Below, piece by piece: positions 16,885-23,079 of a DNA stretch of 23,079 nucleotides (within the stretch, counting starts at the first letter, position 1; every line of letters begins with the position of its first letter). The stretch is taken from assembly GCA_002427325.1 (NCBI GenBank), contig DIQS01000062.1:24179-47257 (forward strand), read 5' to 3'. The notes beneath the pieces were generated by a model that was not told the DNA's origin, did no database searches, and saw only the letters and a list, made by a program, of their open reading frames with translations. The stretch comes from Cloacimonetes bacterium UBA5456. Its GTDB lineage: Bacteria > Cloacimonadota > Cloacimonadia > Cloacimonadales > Cloacimonadaceae. The translations under genes were made by a program, and so were the position numbers.

Positions 16885-16951
16885 CACGGATTTGCCATGC
16901 GCCGTGAGAGAGGATTAAGCCCCTGCAACACAGCGGATATGGCAGATCACG
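16885..16951 (+). other. Possible structured leader before the DUF1538 gene
   Basis: Several complementary segments overlap: CACGG/CCGTG (16885-16889 with 16902-16906), GATTTGCCAT/ATGGCAGATC (16889-16898 with 16939-16948, 9 of 10) and CGTGA/TCACG (16903-16907 with 16947-16951). They cannot all form at once, so alternative folds are possible. I could not match it to a known riboswitch. Confidence 0.3.
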
Positions 16952-16974
16952 AAAAGATATAATTATTGCTCTTT

Positions 16975-16980
16975 AGGAGA
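16975..16980 (+). promoter_or_regulatory. Ribosome-binding site favouring GTG start of the DUF1538 gene
   Basis: AGGAGA lies 9 nt before GTG 16990. The upstream in-frame TTG at 16966 has no such box and would place the AGGAGA inside the gene. Confidence 0.6.
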
Positions 16981-16989
16981 GAAAGGTTT

Positions 16990-19119
16990 GTGAAGCGAAA
17001 GAATGCAAAAGGACAAGAGTTTAAGGTTAGCTCCGCCGAGGCTTTCCGCTGGATTCTGAGATATGTAAAGCAAAAGATTGCCGAACAGCTCAAGGTTGTA
17101 TTGGGAATCATCCTTTACTTGATGCTTTTCCAGGTCTTAGTTTTGGGAACGCCCATCATCGACGCCGGTCTCATCGGGCTCGGCATCGTGATGGTTGTGC
17201 TCGGTCTCACCCTCTTTTTGGAGGGCTTACTTTTGGGAATCATGCCCATGGGCGAGGAAGTGGGCATACAGCTGCCGCAAAAGGCGAAATCCCGAACAAT
17301 CTTGATTGTAGCCCTGCTCTTGGGAGTTGCGGCGACCTTTGCCGAGCCCGCCCTCGGAGTGCTCAAAACTGCCGGAAGCAGCGTCCAAGCCTGGCGCGCA
17401 CCGCTTTTATATCTGATTTTGAACAAGCATTCAGCACTTTTGATCACTGCCATCGCCATCGGCGTGGGAATCTCCATGGTGCTCAGCATGATTCGCTTCA
17501 TTAAAGGCTGGTCGCTCAAGCCTTTCCTTTATGTGGTTGTCCCCACGATGATGGCGCTTTCCATAGCCAGTCTTTTCCATCCCAATTTACGCAATCTCTT
17601 AGGCTTAGCCTGGGATAGCGGCAGCGTCACCACCGGTCCCGTCACAGTTCCCTTAGTCCTCGCGCTCGGCATAGGTTTCAGCCACATCGCCTCGCAGGGT
17701 TCTGACGACAATGACGGCGGCTTTGGCGTGGCGACTCTGGCATCCTTAGTTCCCATGATAATCGTGATTTCCATGGGCTTTATGCTCTCTTTTCAGGTGC
17801 CCGTTCCCATGAGCGATATTGACTTCTTTTCTCCTGAAAACCCCAAGAGTGAATACGTCTTTCGCGATAAGACCGAGATGACGGATTATGCCATAGCAAA
17901 TGCCTCTTTGCCCGCACAGCTCGTGCTTTTCGACAACGACATGCCCCGGCTTTTGGACTATGTTCGCGAAATCTCGCAAGACGAAAGCCGCATGCACGAA
18001 GTTTTTGGCTCGAAATCCAAGTTCCAACAGTGGGTCTATTGCTATGGAAACGATGAATTTAAGGATGAATTTGCCTATATGATTACAGAGGAGGCGGATT
18101 CTGGCAAGAACGGCAGCGTAGCAGGATTCAATTTTTGGGGCTATCTCTGGCGCAATTTCCTCAGTGCAATTCAAGCGATTGTCCCGCTCTCCATCTTCCT
18201 TTTGGCATTGCTCTATTTCGTTCTGCGAGAAAAGCTTCGCAAGGCAGACGAGATATTTTTTGGGCTGACAATTGCCGTGATCGGCATGACTCTTTTTGGC
18301 GGCGGAATTGAACTTGGCTTGGCGAAAATGGGCGACCAAGTGGGCTCGAATATCCCCGTTTCCTTTATGGAGATGGAAGTTCCGGGCGGACAGCGCACCA
18401 TCCAAGGCTTTGACGAAGACATGGTCTATCAATCACTTACCCCCACGGGCGACAAAGAAGAGTTTTTCTTCCTAAATGAAGATGGGAAAACAACGACAAT
18501 CTCCTATGACAAAGAGAATTATGACCTAAATCAAGGCATCTATCGCTATACTCCCAAACGCGGGCCCCTCTTTGGCAAAGGAAGAATCACCCTTCTCGGC
18601 ATCATCGTCGTCATGATCTTTGCCTTCATCATGGGCTATAGCGCAACCCTTGCCGAACCCGCTCTCAGTGCCATGGGCATCACCGTCGAAGACCTCACCG
18701 TCGGCGCATTCAAAAAAAGCATGCTCATCCAAGCAGTTGCGATCGGCGTCGGCGTGGGCATCATGTTAGGAGTTGCGCAAGTGATCTGGCACATCCATAT
18801 CTTCTATCTTTTAGCACCGATTTACACCCTTCTTTTGTTTGTAACTCATTTCTCCACAGAGGAATATGTCAATATCGGCTGGGATAGTGCGGCGGTGACC
18901 ACCGGCCCCATCACGGTTCCCTTGGTGCTCTCCATGGGACTGGGCATCGGCGGACAGGTGGGGGCAATAGAGGGCTTTGGCATCGTCTCCTTAGCTTCTT
19001 GCTGCACAATCGTTTCCGTGCTCAGCATGGGGCTCTATGTGAACCTAAAACGCAAGCGACTTTTGAACGTGATGCCCGAATCACACAGCGATTTTGAAGC
19101 GGAGGATGTAGCAGCATGA
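16990..19119 (+). CDS. Fused double-DUF1538 membrane protein (UmpAB-like cation/proton antiporter candidate)
   Basis: A polytopic inner-membrane protein of 709 residues from GTG 16990 (717 from TTG 16966; the positions below use the longer form). It has two homologous halves. The first shows LGIMPMGEEVG (90-100), ATFAEPAL (123-130) and WDSGSVTTGPVTVPL (216-230). The second shows LGLAKMGDQVG (450-460), ATLAEPAL (560-567) and WDSAAVTTGPITVPL (639-653). These repeated motifs mark DUF1538. A soluble insert (about 285-390) separates the halves, and another (about 468-535) splits the second. DUF1538 proteins usually come as two separate genes; UmpA/UmpB of Halomonas were reported, as I recall, to act as a Na+(K+)/H+ antiporter. 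Here both are fused, and the next gene, overlapping by 4 bp, is PII-like, suggesting ligand-controlled transport. Substrate is not shown by the sequence. Confidence 0.8.
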   Translation: MKRKNAKGQEFKVSSAEAFRWILRYVKQKIAEQLKVVLGIILYLMLFQVLVLGTPIIDAGLIGLGIVMVVLGLTLFLEGLLLGIMPMGEEVGIQLPQKAKSRTILIVALLLGVAATFAEPALGVLKTAGSSVQAWRAPLLYLILNKHSALLITAIAIGVGISMVLSMIRFIKGWSLKPFLYVVVPTMMALSIASLFHPNLRNLLGLAWDSGSVTTGPVTVPLVLALGIGFSHIASQGSDDNDGGFGVATLASLVPMIIVISMGFMLSFQVPVPMSDIDFFSPENPKSEYVFRDKTEMTDYAIANASLPAQLVLFDNDMPRLLDYVREISQDESRMHEVFGSKSKFQQWVYCYGNDEFKDEFAYMITEEADSGKNGSVAGFNFWGYLWRNFLSAIQAIVPLSIFLLALLYFVLREKLRKADEIFFGLTIAVIGMTLFGGGIELGLAKMGDQVGSNIPVSFMEMEVPGGQRTIQGFDEDMVYQSLTPTGDKEEFFFLNEDGKTTTISYDKENYDLNQGIYRYTPKRGPLFGKGRITLLGIIVVMIFAFIMGYSATLAEPALSAMGITVEDLTVGAFKKSMLIQAVAIGVGVGIMLGVAQVIWHIHIFYLLAPIYTLLLFVTHFSTEEYVNIGWDSAAVTTGPITVPLVLSMGLGIGGQVGAIEGFGIVSLASCCTIVSVLSMGLYVNLKRKRLLNVMPESHSDFEAEDVAA

Positions 19120-20228
19120 AATATAGCAAAGTCAGCATGATTGTCAGCCGCGAGATCGGCAAGTCCATCGCCGAAGAGCTTGTCGCCTTTGGCATCCGTC
19201 ATCATTTCAATGAGATAGGTAGGTCTTCCATCCTCGATCGGAACAAGAGTTTTTCCTCATTCTTCAGCAAGCCGGCATTGATCAGCTATCCCGTGGACAT
19301 CCTGAGTTTCTTTTTGCAAGAAGATGAGGATCGCGCCGTATTGGGCTATTTTGCAAAGAAATATGACCTTCGCAGCCCCGGCAAAGGGAGCATCTTCAGC
19401 CAAGATGTCGAAATCTTGAATGTGCATGAAGATTATAAGCCAAAACAGGAGCTGAGCTTCAAGCATAACGGTGATGAAAGCAGCCTTTTTAGCAATCTCA
19501 CCGGCATCGTGTGCGTGGTTCAGCGCGGCGAAGGCGATAAAGTGGCGAGAATTTCGCTAAACTATGGCACCAGCGTTCCGGCTACCACATACGGCGAAGG
19601 CTCCGGCGTGCGCGATAAACTCGGACTTCTGCGCATCACCCTGCCCGCCGAAAAAGAGCTGATCAATCTCGTGCTCAGCCGCCACGACGCCGATGCAGTC
19701 ATGGAACTCTATATCAGCGAGGCAAAACTCGATGAACCCGGACGCGGAATCGCCTATTCTTTCCCCATCAAACATGGCATCATCAATACCAAAATATCGC
19801 GCAGTCAGACCGATTCTGCGGCGAGCGTAGAGCAGATGGTGTCTGCCATCGACTCGCTCAAAGGCGGCATGGAATGGCGTAAATCCAGCCTGGAACGCGA
19901 GAGCTTTAAGAGGAGGGAATTTCTCTATGACCTCGTGGGACTCAACCTCATCTGTGAGGAAGGACACGGCACGGGGCTCGTGGAGGCGGCGATGAGTAGC
20001 GGCGCACCGGGCGCAACCATCTGTAAAATCCGCTATACAAACCTCGATGGCGAGATGGAAATCCACCGCAGCATGAAGGAACTCTGCAAGATGATCGTGC
20101 CGGAAAGCCAAGTGCCGGATATCTGTGAGGCATTAGAGAAAACGGGGTGTTTTGAGAACGAAGCGAAGGCTTTGCTCTATAGCTTGCCTGTGCAGAAGGC
20201 ATTTACATATCGGGCAAAGCGTTACTGA
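19116..20228 (+). CDS. Triple-domain PII-like signalling protein
   Basis: The 370-residue cytosolic protein reads as three tandem PII (GlnB-like) ferredoxin folds. The N-terminal unit (about 1-105) has a VSMIV strand, DILSFFLQEDEDRAVLGYFAKKY and SPGKGSIFS, like the PII C-terminal half. The middle unit (about 128-228) is the clearest: IVCVVQRGEGD, a T-loop-like segment, LRITLPAEKELINLVLSR, then DEPGRGIAYSFPI. The third (about 270-366) has LVGLNLICEEGHG, a GAPGATICK loop and CKMIVPESQVPDICEALEKTG. A helical linker (235-268) joins the last two. Ordinary PII proteins are single domains of about 112 residues that trimerise; one chain with three units could mimic a trimer. It overlaps the DUF1538 gene by ATGA and has GGAGG at 19101-19105, so tight co-expression and direct control of that transporter are likely but inferred. 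Confidence 0.72.
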   Translation: MKYSKVSMIVSREIGKSIAEELVAFGIRHHFNEIGRSSILDRNKSFSSFFSKPALISYPVDILSFFLQEDEDRAVLGYFAKKYDLRSPGKGSIFSQDVEILNVHEDYKPKQELSFKHNGDESSLFSNLTGIVCVVQRGEGDKVARISLNYGTSVPATTYGEGSGVRDKLGLLRITLPAEKELINLVLSRHDADAVMELYISEAKLDEPGRGIAYSFPIKHGIINTKISRSQTDSAASVEQMVSAIDSLKGGMEWRKSSLERESFKRREFLYDLVGLNLICEEGHGTGLVEAAMSSGAPGATICKIRYTNLDGEMEIHRSMKELCKMIVPESQVPDICEALEKTGCFENEAKALLYSLPVQKAFTYRAKRY

Positions 20229-20253
20229 TCTTTTCCAGTCAGGGGTCTCCTAT

Positions 20254-20351
20254 GCCTTCCTTACTGGGTTCTGGTGATGATATGGTCATGATGTGGTCAT
20301 GGGCATGAGCATATCATAAGCGGACGATGAGCGTAATGATATAGGGAAGCA
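20254..20351. repeat. Palindromic dispersed element, copy 2 (~98 bp)
   Basis: Bases 20256-20322 match 5802-5868 at 64 of 67 positions. The inner arms are ATGATATGGTCATG (20277-20290) and CATGAGCATATCAT (20304-20317), with one mismatch compared with the perfect pair of copy 1. The right flank to 20351 is colinear with copy 1 without gaps but more diverged, still ending in AAGCA. Confidence 0.8.
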
Positions 20352-20412
20352 AGGGTTTAGGCTTGGTGTTGGAATTTTGAGGGGGAGGGTGAGAATAATT
20401 GGGTTTTTAGTC

Positions 20413-20471
20413 CACGAATTAACACGAATTAGTACGAATTAGTACGAATTAGCACGAATTATCACGAATTG
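20413..20471. repeat. Six-unit 10-bp tandem repeat (yACGAATTAn)
   Basis: Units begin at 20413, 20423, 20433, 20443, 20453 and 20463. All six share ACGAATT; the variable bases are C or T before it and A, G or T at the end. The period is close to one DNA helical turn. It is not a CRISPR: units are adjacent without spacers. Confidence 0.9.
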
Positions 20472-20551
20472 AGATTGAGCTTTGGGGCGAAACTTTAGCA
20501 ATCATAAGATTTTAGGGGTGTGTTAATAATCAGTTTCTGAGATGAAATATG

Positions 20552-20590
20552 CCAAAGAAAAACAAGGCTCCACATATCGGGAGCCTTGCG
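20552..20590 (-). terminator. Rho-independent terminator of the 20614-22197 gene
   Basis: On the minus strand a 9-bp stem (GGAGCCTTG at 20580-20588 and CAAGGCTCC at 20563-20571) with an 8-nt loop is followed by a T-rich tract (complement of 20556-20562). It lies 25 bp after the stop codon. Confidence 0.85.
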
Positions 20591-20613
20591 TTTGATAATT
20601 TATTATCTGTTGT

Positions 20614-22197
20614 TTATTTCATTAAGATCATCTTGCGGGAATCTTGATAAGACCCGGCTTGCAAGCGATAGAGATAGACTCCGCTGCTGAGGTCTTTGCC
20701 TAAAGAATCCTTGCCATCGAAAACAATATGGTGAACTCCATCTGCTTGAGAATCGTTTACCAAAGTGCGCACAATTTGTCCTTTCAGGTTTATAATATCC
20801 AAACGCACGGAGGAGGGGTCTTTCAGTTCATAACAGATGGTGGTGGAAGGATTGAAGGGGTTGGGATATGCGTAGCGAAGTTCGGTGACAGACGGCAAAT
20901 CAGGGGTATCTGGGGAATTGTCGATTTTGATCGTGACGGGCAGTGGACCGAAGAATTCACTGGAAGTATAGCCAACTGCTTCCAGCCAATAGTAATAGAC
21001 ACCATCTGCAACATCTGTGTCCATAAACTTATAGATGTGGGCGATAGAGCTATTGGTCGCATTGATCAAAGCGGGTGAGATGATGAGGGCATCAGCAAGT
21101 TTGTTGCTCATGCTACGGAAAATGCGATAGCCGGACATCTGGGTCTCGGTTTCGGTTCTCCAGATCAGCTCAACTTGATTGACTTGATCGTTGTATGTGG
21201 CGTTGAACATGCTGAGCTCTACGGGTAGAGTGGGATTATCACCTGCACCTAAAGCAAATTCGAAATCTGTGTCTTTAGTGCCAAGATTAACCGTTATGGG
21301 ATAATTGGTAAAGGGCCCTGCTATGGCTTGCCATTCTCCGCCTTGTACATAGGCAAACCACTCTGCACTTGTACTGAAGCTGAGGGTGGCAACACCGGTG
21401 CCAACCAAGTTCCAGGCAGCGTGAACGGTAGGGATAAAACTGGCATTGGGGAAAGGAGTCGGAGCAAAGCCAGTGGTTTCATCGGCGCCTTCGAAGTCAT
21501 CGCCTGTGATGGTGACAGTGGCAATTTCTTGATCGGCAGAGTCTTTGAGAAGTGCTTCTATACCCGGCATAATGTCATGTGCGGGGGGTGTCGCTGCTTG
21601 GGTTAAAGTTAATTGAAGGTTGGGGCGACCTTTTTGAGTTCGCATTACCCAGTCATTAGTATCAATATTGACAACTGATTTGAACATTACATTATAATTC
21701 GTTACTGTCGTTGAAGTAAACTTTAAGGCTCCCCAAAGGTTAAGACCAGAGTAATCTTCACAATAAATCTCAATACTGCTTACGCCATCATACTCGAATG
21801 GGGTATCTAATTCGATGGTGTTCCACCCGGTAGAGCTATAGGTGATACTACCAGTAAAAACTGGTTGGAAATCATCCTTATAGGTGGCACTTATTGTTTC
21901 GTTACCATAGGCAGTTCTATAGTTTTCAGAAGTGGTATGTCGCATATAAATATTCTGATTTTCTAAAGTATTGGCATTTGCTTGGCTAACATCATATCCA
22001 ATCTTAGTGATGCTCCCTGCACCAAGGGCAGTTAGCTCATCAGCAGTATAAATGCTTCCGACTATACTATTAGCCGCATCAGTCAAAAGATGTGACATAT
22101 TAATGTTTGCTGTCCCAGTCCCAATAGTGTGAGTAGTCTGCGCAAAAGCAAAGCTCATTAGTAGCAAAGGTAATATTAGCAGAATAACTCGTTTCAT
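20614..22197 (-). CDS. Mosaic exported protein with C-terminal sorting-type module
   Basis: The 527-residue product starts with a clean signal peptide (MKRVILLILPLLLMSFAFAQ). Residues 22-200 form a beta-rich domain opening with HTIGTGTANINMSHLLTD, a pattern I associate with surface proteins of Bacteroidota-type bacteria (TIGTGT...YTADEL). Residues 205-325 form a second domain. After NPTLPVELSMF comes a fibronectin-like module (about 330-425) and the last 87 residues are a YPNPFNPST tail ending SRKMILMK. The last two modules are paralogous to those of the 11628 gene, while the N-terminal domains differ. DNA for the N-terminal third is richer in A and T. The start has GAGGAG 5 nt upstream. Probably surface-attached or secreted; function unknown. 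Confidence 0.82.
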   Translation of the reverse strand: MKRVILLILPLLLMSFAFAQTTHTIGTGTANINMSHLLTDAANSIVGSIYTADELTALGAGSITKIGYDVSQANANTLENQNIYMRHTTSENYRTAYGNETISATYKDDFQPVFTGSITYSSTGWNTIELDTPFEYDGVSSIEIYCEDYSGLNLWGALKFTSTTVTNYNVMFKSVVNIDTNDWVMRTQKGRPNLQLTLTQAATPPAHDIMPGIEALLKDSADQEIATVTITGDDFEGADETTGFAPTPFPNASFIPTVHAAWNLVGTGVATLSFSTSAEWFAYVQGGEWQAIAGPFTNYPITVNLGTKDTDFEFALGAGDNPTLPVELSMFNATYNDQVNQVELIWRTETETQMSGYRIFRSMSNKLADALIISPALINATNSSIAHIYKFMDTDVADGVYYYWLEAVGYTSSEFFGPLPVTIKIDNSPDTPDLPSVTELRYAYPNPFNPSTTICYELKDPSSVRLDIINLKGQIVRTLVNDSQADGVHHIVFDGKDSLGKDLSSGVYLYRLQAGSYQDSRKMILMK

Positions 22198-22765
22198 GTT
22201 TTCTCCTCGATTTCTCTTTTTTTCTTATTCAATGGTTTTGTATGAGCGATGCAGAGCAAAGCTCAGGAGATTATGATACGGTCTTCAGCGCAAAATGATT
22301 AACGTATATATAAGACCAGTATATATATGCCGCAAAAGTTGTAAAGGAAAATCTTGCATTTTATACGATTTTATCGTATTATTATGAATATAAATAGCCG
22401 TATATGTTAGGCATGCTCTTATGCGGCTCGTTATTGTTATGTAATTCAACCATTTACGCTTATCATGAAACAGTTCGCCAATTTGTGTTTTTCCATGATG
22501 ACTTGCATAGAAGTTTCAAGCCTGTTCCGGCGGTCACGTCTCCTCCACAGGGCTTCAGTCTTCCTCAAGAGTAACAACCTCAAAAGAAAGTAGTTGACTA
22601 AAAAATAAATATAAGTAGCATGGGGCTATCAGTTAAATCAAATATAAAATGCACTTAACGAGGGATCGGCATGATGCCCTAATAGAACCAAAACCAAGGA
22701 GTTGGAATTCACCCCAAGCTTTGAGAATAACAAGTAATCAAGCACGAACCAAAAGGAGTAAGAAA
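22198..22765. other. Long AT-rich divergent intergenic region
   Basis: These 568 bp lie between divergent exported-protein genes. The first half is AT-rich and holds ATACGAT/ATCGTAT (22363-22379) and two TATATATA blocks (22305-22312, 22320-22327). A GC-richer patch (about 22515-22560) has an imperfect stem AAGCCTGT/ACAGGGCTT (22518-22525 with 22547-22555). A 42-codon frame at 22465-22593 lacks a ribosome-binding site and is not called. No tRNA or known RNA was recognised. Confidence 0.6.
22363..22379. repeat. Perfect 7-bp inverted repeat with 3-bp centre
   Basis: ATACGAT (22363-22369) and ATCGTAT (22373-22379) flank TTT. The size and symmetry suit a dimeric regulator site between two divergent genes. 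Confidence 0.4.
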
Positions 22766-23079
22766 ATGACAAAGACGAGACTTATCTTGATTTGCATTAC
22801 CCTTATCGGACTTATGATAGCCAGTGGGCTTTTTGCCGAGGATGTCATAAGGGTCATTCGCAAGGATGGCAGCTACGTTGACTTTCCTATCAGCGAATTT
22901 GACAGCATCAAACACGTCAAATCAGATGCTCCCATTACGAGCAGTCGCCAGCTCAGGTACGGAGACGGAAACGTGTATAACACTGTGCGTATAGGTAATC
23001 AGGTGTGGATGGCAGAAAACCTCCGCACAACGAGGTTTATCGATGGCACGCCCATCCCGGAAGTTCAGGATACAAACAC
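22766..23079 (+). CDS. Exported FISUMP-domain protein (3' end outside window)
   Basis: An ATG at 22766, with AAGGAG 7 nt upstream, opens a frame that continues to the window edge (104 complete codons). Residues 1-24 are a signal peptide (hydrophobic core ILICITLIGLMIASGLFA). The mature protein begins EDVIRVIRKDGSYVDFPISEFDSI, a motif common at the N-terminus of surface proteins in Bacteroidota-like bacteria. The segment VRIGNQVWMAENLRT (75-89) is the start of the FISUMP domain (Fibrobacter succinogenes major paralogous domain), a module of secreted proteins whose role is poorly known. It is divergent from the 20614-22197 gene. The C-terminus, and any sorting tail, are not visible. Confidence 0.85.
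   Translation, partial: MTKTRLILICITLIGLMIASGLFAEDVIRVIRKDGSYVDFPISEFDSIKHVKSDAPITSSRQLRYGDGNVYNTVRIGNQVWMAENLRTTRFIDGTPIPEVQDTN

Larger units (their letters stand above)
20229..20613. other. Convergent intergenic region with repeats
   Basis: These 385 bp lie between convergent genes. They hold the second palindromic element (20254-20351), a 10-bp tandem repeat (20413-20471) and the terminator of the minus-strand gene (20552-20590). No coding frame is credible, and I see no clear plus-strand terminator for the PII gene; the palindromic element right after its stop may serve that purpose. Confidence 0.7.

Noticed and set aside
16966..16989. TTG 16966 as start of the DUF1538 gene
   Set aside because: The AGGAGA ribosome-binding site falls inside this extension, so GTG 16990 is preferred.
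20413..20471. CRISPR-like array
   Set aside because: Units are 10 bp and directly adjacent without spacers; no cas genes are present.
22465..22593. 42-codon frame on the plus strand in the long intergenic region
   Set aside because: No ribosome-binding site, unusual basic composition, and no recognisable motif.
22594..22599. TTGACT as a promoter element of the FISUMP gene
   Set aside because: No matching -10 at usual spacing, and it lies about 170 bp before the start.

Overview
The window reads as a chromosomal segment from an anaerobic, amino-acid-fermenting Gram-negative bacterium, most likely of the Cloacimonadota (WWE1, Candidatus Cloacimonas and relatives). This rests on the lysine-fermentation genes kdd and kamA, the large outer-membrane proteins, and several exported proteins ending in a 'YPNPFNPST' C-terminal module. 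That phylum is an inference from gene content; no rRNA or tRNA gene is present to confirm it.

Layout. Positions 1-5604 (minus strand) hold a FadL/OMPP1-like outer-membrane protein cut by the window edge, a 920-residue outer-membrane protein with helix-hairpin-helix motifs, and a 1-pyrroline-5-carboxylate dehydrogenase with its own terminator. A 414-bp divergent intergenic region follows. Positions 6019-11525 (plus strand) look like one operon: kdd, kamA, a P-loop NTPase of unknown function, a cation diffusion facilitator and an M23 endopeptidase, with gaps of 31, 23 and 3 bp and a 4-bp overlap. Positions 11628-16739 (plus) encode exported proteins: a mosaic surface protein, an M1 metallopeptidase with a C-terminal sorting-type tail, and a small exported protein followed by a strong terminator. 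Positions 16990-20228 (plus) are a two-gene unit: a fused double-DUF1538 membrane protein and, overlapping by 4 bp, a protein that reads as three tandem PII-like domains. Positions 20614-22197 (minus) encode another mosaic exported protein, and at 22766 a FISUMP-domain exported protein begins and runs off the window.

How the parts fit. P5C dehydrogenase yields glutamate from proline/ornithine-derived semialdehyde. KamA and Kdd catalyse the first and a later step of lysine fermentation. The exported peptidase and outer-membrane proteins could supply peptides and solutes. The DUF1538/PII pair is the most novel unit: a probable ion transporter with its own, unusually architectured nucleotide-sensing regulator, preceded by a structured leader carrying paired GAATATTC boxes.

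Non-coding features include a ~98-bp palindromic element present twice (5800-5897 and 20254-20351), a six-unit 10-bp tandem repeat, three Rho-independent-type terminators and several inverted repeats. No CRISPR array, insertion sequence, tRNA or rRNA was seen.
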